From Alkalicella caledoniensis (GTDB lineage: Bacteria > Bacillota > Proteinivoracia > Proteinivoracales > Proteinivoracaceae): DNA of 64,000 nucleotides. Each line of letters opens with the position of its first letter. Position 1 is the first letter of the stretch. Where the stretch lies: contig NZ_CP058559.1 in NCBI RefSeq assembly GCF_014467015.1, positions 992,001 to 1,056,000 of the forward strand, in the 5' to 3' direction. Positions 8,095 to 15,913 of the stretch are shown piece by piece. The notes beneath the pieces were generated by a model. It did no database searches. It saw only the letters and a list, made by a program, of their open reading frames with translations, and had not been told where the DNA came from. The position numbers were made by a program, and so were the translations under genes.

Positions 8095-8298
8095 TTTGTG
8101 GGTCCCCAAGGCTGAAGCCTTGGCTACAACAGTTTGGAGTGTGGGTTTTGGTTTTGATTAGTGTTAATCTGTGTTATCTGTGGCTAGGTGAAATGTCAAT
8201 AGTAAATTGTACATTTATGGCATTTTGATGTTTCCGCAGGTCAGGGTGGCACAAGACCACCCCCTACTAGCCTTGGCTAAAACAGTTTGGTGTGTGGG
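8095..8298 (+). repeat. Modular hairpin repeat, copy D (two modules)
   Basis: Module 1 (8095-8131) is TTGTGGGTC, perfect palindromic core CCAAGGCT-GA-AGCCTTGG, then CTACAACAGTTTGG. Module 2 (8237-8291) is CAGGTC with core GGGTGG-CACAAGA-CCACCC, then CCTACTAGCCTTGGCTAAAACAGTTTGG. The same 3' tail (ACAGTTTGGxGTGTGGG) follows both modules and also copy F, so repeats share flanks as well as cores. Confidence 0.8.
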
Positions 8299-8318
8299 AT
8301 GAAGGGAAATGATAAAGT

Positions 8319-8364
8319 AGAACAAGGCACTACCATTATTTATCTAATGGTAGTGCCTTGTTCT
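8319..8364. terminator. Perfect 20-bp inverted repeat, probable terminator
   Basis: The arms at 8319-8338 and 8345-8364 pair perfectly (AGAACAAGGCACTACCATTA and its complement) around the loop TTTATC. It sits 44 bp downstream of the minus-strand kinase-like gene. No long T tract follows, so it may act as a terminator or an mRNA 3' stabiliser. Confidence 0.6.
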
Positions 8365-8407
8365 CGGAAAACTAACGAAATCCCAAATGACATCATATTG
8401 CTTTCCC

Positions 8408-9074
8408 TTACCTTTGCTTCGCCTGCTTCCATGTAGCTGAAAGTACTTCTAGCGACTGATACCTTTGATTCCTATCTTTACTAGCTGCTTTTTTTGCCAC
8501 ATCATATAGTGCCTTATGTGCAAGCCATCCTTCTATGCTTTTTTCCACTGCATTCCCTAACAGGACAAAGGCTGTTGCACCCATTAGGTAGACGTTTGTA
8601 ATTTCATCGATTACGGAACCCTTTTCATATTCTTCTGGAGACATGAACCTTCCTGATCCCCACATTCTTCCCACTGTGTTTACGTAAGGTTTTTTGGCGT
8701 AATACTCTATGTCACAAATTATTGTTCTTTTGTTTTGAAAGTCATACATTATACTCCCATCATAGAAATCGATTGCTACGTATCCTTGTTTATTTACAAA
8801 CCTGTGGAACTCTAAAATATCTTCAAACATGTTGATTCTCTCTTTAATGGGTAGTTCGAAAAACTTATGTCTGGACTCATACTGTTTACCCATGCATTCA
8901 GCATCGGTCCATTCAAAAATAGCTGCGTAGCCATCATTTATTTCAATTCCATCTATGAATTTAACTAAATTATTATGTTTTAAGTTTTTGTAGACTTTGC
9001 ATGCATATTTTAAATCCCTAATAGCGTCTTGAGGCTGCCCTGTGTATCTTACTGTTTTTGCACCTGCAACCTTA
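8408..9074 (-). pseudogene. Divergent protein-kinase-like gene, 5' end removed by an IS element
   Basis: The frame is open from 9074 to 8408 (about 222 codons). It begins AGAKTVRYTGQPQDAIRDLK in an N-lobe, continues LKHNNLVKFIDGIEINDGYA, and holds a C-lobe with YVAIDFYDGSIMYDF, TIICDIEYY (DIE in place of DFG), GRMWGSGRFMSPEEYEKG and EITNVYLMGATAF. This matches a Bacillus/Clostridia kinase-like family of about 270 residues, as I remember it, that naturally carries these unusual loops. The first 60 or so residues, with the ATP loop, are missing, and the frame meets the end of an IS200/IS605-type element at about 9074. ATG 8893 is internal. The missing 5' part was not recognised beyond the element. 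Confidence 0.75.
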
Positions 9075-10560
9075 GTGAACTACCCACCACTTAGGCTATA
9101 AGCCCTGAAGTGGGGGCTTCTTAGTAAAATTTAACTAAGAATTTATTGAAACGAAGATTGGTATTTAAGTTTCCACCTAAGATTGTTCCTAGGCAACCCT
9201 TATTCGTTTAGGGTGGTCCACACACCCTCTATCCCTCACTAATTGGATTAGATAGGGAATACCTTTGTTTTGCATATTTTTGCGAAGTATGTTTAGGCTA
9301 CCATTGACATCTGAGTTCAATAGTATGCCTGTTTCACTTTTGAATAGACCCCTCGTTATTCTTCTTGTTTTATCGTAGTATTGCTCACTTATAGGCTCAA
9401 GGTCTATGCTACTTACTCCACTTGTGTAGTGTTCTTTTTGATATTCTATTTGAATTCCTGCAAGCTCTGCTTTATATTCTATCATTTGTACTAATCTTTG
9501 TAGGGGTATTTGTACAAAGGTTTTAAGATGGCTTTTGTGCTTAATTCCTTTTATATCTCCAATTACTATTTTTCCTACTTTATACTCCACGGCAAGCTGT
9601 ATTATTTTTCTACTTCCTTGGTGTAATGTGTTTGTTATTTTGTTGTGGCGTTTCTTTCTAAGGTTGTTTATCTGTTTTGTGTTTTTAAAGTTCTTTGCCC
9701 CTAGCTGTTTCATGCTTATTGATTGTAGGCAGGATATCTTGTAGTTTATATGCCTATTTATGTCCTTTAAGCTCCTACCGCAGATTATGTAGCTGTGGCT
9801 ACTATGGGAAAAGGTTATGGTTGCTAGATTATCTAATCCTAGATCTATTGCCAATGTGTTGCTATAATCCTTAGGTAGCTCTTCTTCTTTGACCTGGTAG
9901 ATGATAAGAAGTTCCCACTGTTTTTGGTGCTGGTTAAACTGTAGGCGTATCTGTTGTAAGGAGCAGTCTTGAGGTAAGGGGAAGTTTTCTTCCACTTTTA
10001 GGGATTCAACCTCAAATTTTTGTTGCATGGTTTTAGATAGTGATAAGTGTAGATATCCGTCTTTACGCCTTATAGCAAAGTTAGTAAAGATCACCTCATT
10101 TCTCTTTTTCTCTGTGTGTTTATATCTTGGTGGTCTTGGAATGCCTTTATACTTCCTAGGGCTTTTTTTATAATCTTCATAGCTTTTAAAGTAACTTTTC
10201 CAGTTCTGTTCAAGTATTTTTAGGCATTGCTGCCTGGTATGTGAGTGAAGATATTTACAGTGCCAGTTAGTTTTTAGTTCTTTATCTAGTTTTATATATG
10301 GGAGGTATTTTTCTGTGCATATATAGTTAGCAATATTATATAGCTTTGTAGTGTGGAAGGATAGTTCCTGAATTATTGCTACTTGGCTTTCTTTCCACCT
10401 AGGATATACCTTTAGCGATAGTTTCATTTTTTAGCTCACCTCCCTTCTATGTATATTTTATCATAGAATGAGGAAAAAGGGAACATATGTTTGTTAAATT
10501 TTGTGAATTTTCGCTGTACATGTGTCGTATTCATCCCCCACCTAAGAGGAAGGGGTATTA
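9075..10560 (-). mobile_element. IS200/IS605-type element with tnpB only
   Basis: The element holds one tnpB and no tnpA. Its right end (9075-9190, minus strand) folds into two hairpins, CTTAGT/ACTAAG and CCCCCACTT/AAGTGGTGGG, and ends ...GTTCAC at 9075. This region would also supply the guide (omega) RNA. The left end has a hairpin-like CCCCTTCCTCTTAGGTGGGG near 10535-10554, so the left boundary is approximate. The right end interrupts the kinase-like gene. Without tnpA it needs a transposase in trans. The second element in the window also ends ...GTTCAC. Confidence 0.75.
9189..10427 (-). CDS. tnpB: TnpB-family RNA-guided nuclease-like protein, variant catalytic site
   Basis: At 412 residues it has a normal TnpB length. 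RuvC-I is present as LAIDLGLDNLATI (about residue 193) and RuvC-III as LLNSDVNGSLNIL near the end. The RuvC-II strand, normally V/IxxEDL, reads KIVIGDIKGIKH, so the usual Glu is replaced by Gly. The C-terminal zinc ribbon (CxxC...CxxC) is absent: the matching segment reads YTSGVSSIDLEPISEQ with no Cys. Related IS1341-type proteins share such features, and a substitute acidic residue (for example in QMIEYKAEL) may serve. The start at 10427 follows a GGGAGGTGAG site. Confidence 0.85.
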   Translation of the reverse strand: MKLSLKVYPRWKESQVAIIQELSFHTTKLYNIANYICTEKYLPYIKLDKELKTNWHCKYLHSHTRQQCLKILEQNWKSYFKSYEDYKKSPRKYKGIPRPPRYKHTEKKRNEVIFTNFAIRRKDGYLHLSLSKTMQQKFEVESLKVEENFPLPQDCSLQQIRLQFNQHQKQWELLIIYQVKEEELPKDYSNTLAIDLGLDNLATITFSHSSHSYIICGRSLKDINRHINYKISCLQSISMKQLGAKNFKNTKQINNLRKKRHNKITNTLHQGSRKIIQLAVEYKVGKIVIGDIKGIKHKSHLKTFVQIPLQRLVQMIEYKAELAGIQIEYQKEHYTSGVSSIDLEPISEQYYDKTRRITRGLFKSETGILLNSDVNGSLNILRKNMQNKGIPYLIQLVRDRGCVDHPKRIRVA

Positions 10561-10679
10561 ACTCTGTCTTATGGATAAATACTAAGTTTCTCTTTACTGT
10601 TTACCATTTTTATAGTATTTTAAAATTACTAAAGGCGGAGCTAACATTCGCCGAGCATCTTAATTAATTAAAAAGGTAA

Positions 10680-10706
10680 AACATCGCTAATGGCGATGTT
10701 TTTTGT
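10680..10706. terminator. Bidirectional hairpin terminator
   Basis: ACATCGC / GCGATGT with loop TAATG, followed on plus by six T and preceded on plus by AAAA (TTTT on minus). It lies 150 bp downstream of the minus-strand GNAT gene at 10860, beyond repeat copy E. The stretch 10561-10679 shows nothing else clear. Confidence 0.65.
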
Positions 10707-10721
10707 GTTTTATGGGGGGCG

Positions 10722-10852
10722 TTTTGTGGGTCACGGGTGGGTTCGGAGCCCCGCTCCCTACAGTATGTGTGTGCTTTTTGGGGGATACCAAAGCTGAAGC
10801 ATTGGCTACAACAGAGGACTGGGGAGCATTTTAAAGGTCAGGGCAGTATTCA
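10722..10852 (+). repeat. Modular hairpin repeat, copy E
   Basis: TTTTGTGGGTCACGGGTGGG then TTCGGAGCCCCGCTCCCTACA (10722-10762), then CCAAAGCTGAAGCATTGG with CTACAACA (10788-10813), then a decayed GGTCAGGGCAGT module. It ends 8 bp from the stop of the GNAT gene at 10860 and is nearly identical to copies A and B. Confidence 0.8.
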
Positions 10853-10859
10853 GTTTTTT

Positions 10860-11339
10860 CTATTCAATGGTGTCTTTAGTTTTATACATGAGGTATTCCG
10901 TAACACCTTCTTTATAGAAATTAGGTATCATCCCTACTACTTTATAGTCTAGTTCCTCGTATAACCTTTTGGCCCTTTTATTAAAGTCACCAACCATCAA
11001 AAATACTTTGTCATAGTCTGATGTGATGACTTCTTCGAAGTGGCTGAGTAGCTTTTTCCCTATGCCCTTCCCACGTACATTTTCGTCTATGACGATCATA
11101 TGTAAGTAGGGATATTTATCGAATGTCCCGCTAAGTTCAACCCAGAGAAATCCAAGTATTTCGTCTTGTTGATTTAGACAGACATAGATTTCTTTGTTTT
11201 CTATCCCTTTTTGCATCATTTTCATTGGGCTTTTGTCGGCAAAGTATACTTCTCCCAGCTGGGACTGCATTAGAATTCTATAACAGTTGTCTAGGTGCTG
11301 GTTTTTTGCTAGCTCTATGACTTTTATCAAGGATATCAC
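10860..11339 (-). CDS. GNAT-family N-acetyltransferase
   Basis: A 159-residue protein with the acetyl-CoA loop VRGKGIGKKLLSHFEE (about residues 86-101), preceded by LHMIVIDE on strand 4. Motif B is FLMVGDFNKRAKRLYEELDYKVVGMIPNFY, with the NxxAxxLYxxLGF-like pattern. This places it with RimI-like and small-molecule acetyltransferases; the substrate is unknown. The ATG at 11339 has an AGGTGATATCC-type site upstream. Single gene, with repeat copy E at the 3' end and a hairpin terminator beyond. Confidence 0.9.
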   Translation of the reverse strand: MISLIKVIELAKNQHLDNCYRILMQSQLGEVYFADKSPMKMMQKGIENKEIYVCLNQQDEILGFLWVELSGTFDKYPYLHMIVIDENVRGKGIGKKLLSHFEEVITSDYDKVFLMVGDFNKRAKRLYEELDYKVVGMIPNFYKEGVTEYLMYKTKDTIE

Positions 11340-11406
11340 CTCATTTATTATTATCAGGGGAGATTTGTGTATCTGCTCAAGATAAATCTAGGATTGTAAA
11401 GCATCT

Positions 11407-11883
11407 CTAATCTAGTTTATGTATTGCTTCTTCGTAGTTTTTCACAAAATACCGTTTACCCTTTTTAGTTATTTCATGGCCTTCTGCTTCTAATAATGCT
11501 TTTTGCCCCTCTATTCCTCCGGGGTATTTTTCGTTAAGCTCTCCGTCTTTTTTTAGTGTTCTCCAGTATGGCGTTATATCTGTACTGCCTTGATTTTCCC
11601 TTTCTTCTGATGCATTAGCTGCTACGTTGATGAATATCCCTGCTGTTAGTTGGCATGTGAAGTCTGCATGGTGCTGTTTTGCAAGGTAGTCACGTATTTC
11701 TATGGATGTGGTGAGCTTACCCTTGGGTATTTTTTTCATTGCTTCATCGTATTGGATTGGAGCGGCTATAAGCATGTTTCCGCTGCCAAATCTTTTAGCC
11801 ATCTGGTCATCATAGCCAATAAACTCCACCTTAGGTAAGTCTTTAGAATTCTGAAGTTTTTCATTATATGTTTTTTTTGCCAT
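11407..11883 (-). CDS. MGMT-like DNA-binding domain (alkyltransferase-like) protein
   Basis: Residues 45-110 match the winged-helix domain of O6-methylguanine-DNA methyltransferase and the alkyltransferase-like ATL proteins: MKKIPKGKLTTSIEIRDYLA, then TPYWRTLKKDGELNEKYPGG, and IEGQKALLEAEGHEI. The PCHR acceptor-cysteine motif of active MGMT is not seen, so direct alkyl removal is unlikely. ATL proteins flag alkylated bases for excision repair. I place the start at ATG 11883, 8 nt after AGAGGTG; a frame extending to 11949 has no ribosome site. Stands alone. Confidence 0.75.
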   Translation of the reverse strand: MAKKTYNEKLQNSKDLPKVEFIGYDDQMAKRFGSGNMLIAAPIQYDEAMKKIPKGKLTTSIEIRDYLAKQHHADFTCQLTAGIFINVAANASEERENQGSTDITPYWRTLKKDGELNEKYPGGIEGQKALLEAEGHEITKKGKRYFVKNYEEAIHKLD

Positions 11884-12037
11884 TTTATATTCACCTCTAT
11901 TTTTATTTTTGGGGATGGTAAGATCTTCTATACATAAGTTAATATTCAATTTTTTAGTGTGAAACCCTTTTATATTCTAGGAGACCGGTCACCCTTGATT
12001 AATTCAGTTTCTGCATTATTAGCAAGGTTCGGAACCC

Positions 12038-12090
12038 AGTATGTGGGTCCCAAGGCTGAAGCCTTGGCTACAACAGTTTGGGGTGTGGGT
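12038..12090 (+). repeat. Modular hairpin repeat, copy F
   Basis: AGTATGTGGGTC with core CCAAGGCT-GA-AGCCTTGG, CTACAACA and the GTTTGGGGTGTGGG tail also seen in copy D. A partial GGTTCGGAACCC lies just upstream. It is 92 bp from the stop of the minus-strand gene at 12182. Confidence 0.75.
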
Positions 12091-12134
12091 ATGGGAATAG
12101 ATATGGGGACATTTCTTTTGTCACATGGTAGGAA

Positions 12135-12180
12135 AAAACAAGGCATAACCCTTTATTTCAAGTGGGTCATGCCTTATTTT
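12135..12180. terminator. Bidirectional terminator
   Basis: AAGGCATAACCC pairs with GGGTCATGCCTT (one mismatch). It has T-rich flanks on both sides (CTTGTTTTTT on minus, TATTTTTTT on plus) and directly follows the PH-domain gene. Confidence 0.75.
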
Positions 12181-12181
12181 T

Positions 12182-12580
12182 TTATACTTTCACCTGAATA
12201 TTTGGGTTGATTTTTTTTAACTCTTCTGTAAAGGCTTCCACTTCAATAGGTGAAATTAAGGTATATCCGTATTTACTATATTTAATTTCGATTCTGTCTA
12301 GGGATAGTGCAGCAGAAGAAAGGGGACTGCGGGTCTTTTTAATAGTTTTAATTTCTTTGATTTTTATGGACCATTTGAAGGGCCCAGTTCTAACTATTAG
12401 AATTTCATTGGTTATTACATAATAAGTCCCAAACCATATCCAAGCAAAGAAAAGCAAAGTAAGTAACATAACTAAGATAATTGCCCATTGCCCAGAAAAA
12501 ATGGTTCCGATAAACCCGCCTCCTATGACAAGCCAAACAAGTAAGCCAATCCAAAAATCCTTTTTTGAGTTGAATCGCAT
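12182..12580 (-). CDS. Small membrane protein with bacterial PH domain
   Basis: A 132-residue protein with two N-terminal membrane helices (FWIGLLVWLVIGGGFIGTIF and WAIILVMLLTLLFFAWIWF) followed by a PH-like beta domain that opens YYVITNEILIVRTGPF and contains SIKIKEIKTIKKTRSPLSSAALSLDRIEI. This is the layout of the bPH proteins that include SunI, the sublancin immunity protein, so a role in membrane or bacteriocin tolerance is possible but not shown. GGAGGG lies 6 nt before ATG 12580. A strong terminator follows. Confidence 0.75.
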   Translation of the reverse strand: MRFNSKKDFWIGLLVWLVIGGGFIGTIFSGQWAIILVMLLTLLFFAWIWFGTYYVITNEILIVRTGPFKWSIKIKEIKTIKKTRSPLSSAALSLDRIEIKYSKYGYTLISPIEVEAFTEELKKINPNIQVKV

Positions 12581-12677
12581 TTATATCCCTCCTACAATTT
12601 AGTATTCATTGCATTGGATATTATATTTTCACCAGTGACTCACTACGGTATTTCCTGAGAAAATTATCACTGTTTTC

Positions 12678-13460
12678 CTACCGGTTAAATAGTTTTTCAA
12701 CTTTCTTGATATATCCTTCGTTTAATCCTTTGGCAAATTTATCGAAGTTACTTTTATCGATAGCTTTAGGTACACCTAGCTCCTTTAGGTACGTGTCAAT
12801 GTTTAATAGTACTTCCTCCATGTTCATATCTCCACCTTCTGAAACACTATTTCCAAAAAGGTCTACAGTTTTATTGCCTACTTTTATTTCGTAGTAAGGG
12901 TAGTAATCACCTCTGATTTTTGAAACTCCAACAGATCTGCTATCAATCTCGTCATAATTGTACACCGCACCTGTGGGATTTAGAGGGGAGCTTATTTTTA
13001 TTGTATCATCATATACTACCGTATAGCTAGTGATACCAATGTAAATTGCAATAACTAAGATTGGTATATAGCATATTCTAATTGCTCTATATATGCTTTT
13101 GAAAATACTATCTAGCTTTTCTAGCTTGCTAAAAATTTTTACTAGTGTAGTGTAAAATAGATCATTTTCTACTACCTCATCGTCATCTTGATCTTCTGTT
13201 ATTTCATTAGCTAGGTCGTTTTTGTTATTAAACAGTTTCTCTTTTAACTTCATAGATGCAAATACAAAGAGATTTAAAATCATAGTGACTGGTATCATAT
13301 TTAGTTGACTCGAGATAAATAACAAATAGTCCCCCCTAGCAAATAGAAGTGTTTGTGTTGTAAAGTAAAGAAATAAAGTACCTAGAGCAAGAACTACTGC
13401 ATAGATAATTGCTCCAATAATTTTAAATAATGTTAGAATAATTGTCTTAGATATTGTCAA
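12678..13460 (-). CDS. Membrane protein of unknown function
   Basis: I do not recognise this protein. About 260 residues: two or three N-terminal hydrophobic helices (FKIIGAIIYAVVLALGTLFLY, YLLFISSQLNMIPVTMILNLFVF), an acidic cytoplasmic loop (EITEDQDDDEVVEND), another helix (CYIPILVIAIYIGITSYTVVY), and a C-terminal soluble domain of about 110 residues, probably outside the cell. I prefer TTG 13460, which follows GGGGTGG, over GTG 13469, which has no site. Single gene. The gap to 13682 shows nothing clear. Confidence 0.65.
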   Translation of the reverse strand: MTISKTIILTLFKIIGAIIYAVVLALGTLFLYFTTQTLLFARGDYLLFISSQLNMIPVTMILNLFVFASMKLKEKLFNNKNDLANEITEDQDDDEVVENDLFYTTLVKIFSKLEKLDSIFKSIYRAIRICYIPILVIAIYIGITSYTVVYDDTIKISSPLNPTGAVYNYDEIDSRSVGVSKIRGDYYPYYEIKVGNKTVDLFGNSVSEGGDMNMEEVLLNIDTYLKELGVPKAIDKSNFDKFAKGLNEGYIKKVEKLFNR

Positions 13461-13681
13461 TTTTACCACCCCAATATTTTATAGGCCTAGTATAGAAGTT
13501 AAAGCAGGTCCTTAGTAATGTTATATTCTTCATAATCATCCATATCCCTGTTTATTACTACGTTTTTCCCTAAAATTGTAAAATTGGCTTTGTACGTTTT
13601 TGGGGTAAATATTTTAGTACAAAGAGGAGAAGGAGACATATTGTAGAAGGTGTAGGTCTTGGGGTTGATTAGTATTGATGG

Positions 13682-14128
13682 TTATTGGTCAATATCTTTT
13701 ATAAAGCAAATTAGACGGTTTGCTTCTTTGAAGCCGATGCCTTTGTGGAAATGGTAGCTTGTTGTGTTGTCATATTCTATGTCTGAACCTATTTGTGTAC
13801 ATCCCTTTTCTTTTACCCACTGCTCTCCTTTTTTTAGTAGTTCTTTTGATATACCCTGCCTTCTGTATTGTGGTTCAACATATATTCCTTCAACGTAGCC
13901 AACTGGGGAGCTATCTGATCCTTCCACATAGTCAGTTCTTATGGACAGTTGAACAAATCCTATTGGTTTATTATCAGCTATGTAAAGATAGGCTTTGTGT
14001 TTATGGGTCTTTAGCATTGATACATATTCATTTTTCAGCTCCTCGAATTGGTTTTCTGGCCATAGTTTTATGGCTAAGTTAGTTAGGTCATCAAGTTCCT
14101 GCTCATTTACTTCAATAATTTGTCTCAT
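13682..14128 (-). CDS. Aminoglycoside 6'-N-acetyltransferase-like protein
   Basis: This 148-residue protein follows the AAC(6')-I pattern along its length: LWPENQFEELKNEY near residue 23, IRTDYVEGSDSSPVGYVEGI (about 65-84), the CoA loop VEPQYRRQGISKELLKKGE, and the tail CTQIGSDIEYDNTTSYHFHKG with IGFKEANRLICFIKDI. AAC(6') enzymes acetylate the 6'-amine of kanamycin- and tobramycin-type drugs. The motif match is strong but the drug range cannot be told. ATG 14128 has TTGGAGGG upstream. It sits in a run of acetyltransferases. Confidence 0.85.
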   Translation of the reverse strand: MRQIIEVNEQELDDLTNLAIKLWPENQFEELKNEYVSMLKTHKHKAYLYIADNKPIGFVQLSIRTDYVEGSDSSPVGYVEGIYVEPQYRRQGISKELLKKGEQWVKEKGCTQIGSDIEYDNTTSYHFHKGIGFKEANRLICFIKDIDQ

Positions 14129-14161
14129 ATTGTCCCTCCAAATATTTTATTACTTTAATTA

Positions 14162-14422
14162 TTAATCTTTAATAACCAACATATTGGACTCATCAAATTC
14201 CCACATCTCTCCATAAGCTACTTTCCCGTAGTCTCCATCTAGGTCTGTAAAGTATCCCCCGTAACCACCCCAGTCAGTTTCTCTTGCTTCTTTTTGGATG
14301 GTTCCACCTGCTTGTTCTTCTTTTTCTAGTATTTCATCTACTTCTTCTGCAGATTTGGCATTATAGGCAAGGGTAATTCCTGAAAAACCATCTAGGATGT
14401 TGGGTGGATTATCTTTGTTCAC
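14162..14422 (-). pseudogene. VOC/glyoxalase-bleomycin family remnant (C-terminal half)
   Basis: The frame carries only the second half of a VOC fold: GFSGITLAYNAKSAEEVDEILEKEEQAGG, then WGGYGGYFTDLDGDYGKVAYGEMWEFDES. The usual DPDGxxWEVA reads DLDGDYGKVA, so even the metal-ligand region has drifted. The frame is open a little upstream of GTG 14422 (PIEELARD) and then meets a stop near 14472. The N-terminal half of about 55 residues was not found. VOC proteins often bind or inactivate antibiotics, but this one is probably dead. Confidence 0.7.
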
Positions 14423-14525
14423 ATCTCTGGCTAGCTCTTCTATGGGGAAGGGGCACGCTGGTGTGCATCATCTAAGATAGGAGCATTGTATAGCCCATTA
14501 CGTCCCTGACAGCTAATGCATATAC

Positions 14526-14996
14526 TTACTTCTGAATATACTTAGCCATGAAAAGGCATGGATTATTTTCATCCCAGAGGGTTTTAAATACTTCTAATGG
14601 TCTAAAACCCATGGCTAGATAGAACTGTCTTGTTTTTTCATAGCTTTCACTTGCCCGAGATTCGTCTAAGGTCTTAACAGTCAGAAACTCCATTCCGTTT
14701 TCTTTACAGTATTCTTCACATTTATTTATTAGCATTCTACCAATCCCTTTTCGGTGGTACTCTTTTAAGGTTCCCATTACATAGACTTCAGCTGTGTAAG
14801 GGTTGTGAACTTTTATTGCTACAAAGCCTATGGCTTTGTCTTCGTTGTATACGGCGTAAAAGGGTATGTCTTTTGAAGTCTTTTTGTACTCAATTATTGA
14901 TTCCTCGATTCCAAACCAGTTTGGTAAGTCTCTAAGTATGTTGTCACAGATAACACTTTTTAGGTCTTTGTCTTTGACTCCTTGTATTTGTAACAT
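14526..14996 (-). CDS. GNAT-family N-acetyltransferase
   Basis: A 156-residue GNAT protein. The central strand AEVYVMGTLKEYHRKGIGRMLINKCEEYC (about residues 69-97) carries the acetyl-CoA loop HRKGIGR. The tail has MEFLTVKTLDESRASESYEKT and RQFYLAMGFRPLEVF, with the extended YxxTRxFYxxxGF pattern of many Bacillota acetyltransferases. GGTGG lies ahead of ATG 14996. Substrate unknown. The upstream gap faces the divergent MBL-fold gene. Confidence 0.9.
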   Translation of the reverse strand: MLQIQGVKDKDLKSVICDNILRDLPNWFGIEESIIEYKKTSKDIPFYAVYNEDKAIGFVAIKVHNPYTAEVYVMGTLKEYHRKGIGRMLINKCEEYCKENGMEFLTVKTLDESRASESYEKTRQFYLAMGFRPLEVFKTLWDENNPCLFMAKYIQK

Positions 14997-15154
14997 TTTA
15001 TTACCACCTTATTTTTTTATTTTCACATATAATTTGAAAAATTATAGTTGATGAAGGTTTTTGTTTTTACCTTAGCATTTGTTTATCCCATTTAGCAAGA
15101 TATAGTAAGAAATGGTACAATGATAATATCAATTATAGTAGAGGAGGTTTTTTC

Positions 15155-15871
15155 GTGGGTACAGTTAAAAATGGTAGTTGTAAGGTACGTTATTTATACA
15201 ATAGTGGTTTTGTAGTCGAGACGGCGGAACATGTGTTAATATTTGACCTTTGTGAGCTCAGTGAGTTTGTTAATGATGACTTGGTATCGGATAGAAAGGT
15301 TATTTTCTTTGTCACCCATAATCACAGTGACCATTTTGATCCACATATTTATCAGTGGGATTGTAAAGACGGTGTCCAGTATGTTATACATAGGGATGTT
15401 GCTACTTCTAAAGATGCCAATATTCTTTTGGTAGAGGCAGATGAGCAGTATTCCCTAGAAGGTATAGCAGTTCAGACCTTTGGTTCTACTGATCGTGGTG
15501 TATCTTTTTTAGTAGAGGTTAATGGTTTATCGTTATTTCATAGTGGGGACCTCAATTGGTGGAAGTGGAAAAATGACTCTGTAGAAATACAAAACAAAGA
15601 GGAGTCTGCTTACAAGTCTGAGGTTCAAAAACTTAAAAATACACCACTAGATATCGCTTTTATCCCTGTTGATCCACGGCTAGATGATTATCATGATTTA
15701 GCGGTAAAGTATTTTGCTGATACTGTCACCGTAAACACAATTATTCCAATGCATTTTAGGGATGTGGTACAGCCAGTAGAGGATTTAAGTATCAATTGGG
15801 GAAAGTTAGGTTATAGCTCCAAATTTGTGTCCCTTACCAAAAGTGGAGATTCATTAGATTATAAAGGGTAG
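15155..15871 (+). CDS. Metallo-beta-lactamase-fold hydrolase
   Basis: A 238-residue MBL-fold protein of the UlaG-like type. The zinc motif HxHxDH is present as FFVTHNHSDHFDP (about residue 50). Later ligands are plausible in LSLFHSGDLNWW (about 128) and IIPMHFRD (about 205). Substrates in this family are varied, and none can be inferred here. The start is GTG 15155, 7 nt after GAGGAGG. It is one of the few plus-strand genes and shares a terminator with the convergent amidohydrolase. Confidence 0.85.
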   Translation: MGTVKNGSCKVRYLYNSGFVVETAEHVLIFDLCELSEFVNDDLVSDRKVIFFVTHNHSDHFDPHIYQWDCKDGVQYVIHRDVATSKDANILLVEADEQYSLEGIAVQTFGSTDRGVSFLVEVNGLSLFHSGDLNWWKWKNDSVEIQNKEESAYKSEVQKLKNTPLDIAFIPVDPRLDDYHDLAVKYFADTVTVNTIIPMHFRDVVQPVEDLSINWGKLGYSSKFVSLTKSGDSLDYKG

Positions 15872-15873
15872 GG

Positions 15874-15913
15874 AAAACCTCCGCGTAACTAAATTAGTTA
15901 CGGGAGGTTTTTT
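15874..15913. terminator. Bidirectional terminator between convergent genes
   Basis: AAAACCTCC-CGTAACTAA pairs with TTAGTTACG-GGAGGTTTT, with T tracts on both strands. It closes the plus-strand MBL gene, and the stop of the minus-strand amidohydrolase lies inside it. Confidence 0.9.

Noticed and set aside
5532-12090. Hairpin repeats as a CRISPR array
   Set aside because: Spacing is irregular (kilobases), there are no uniform spacers and no cas genes.
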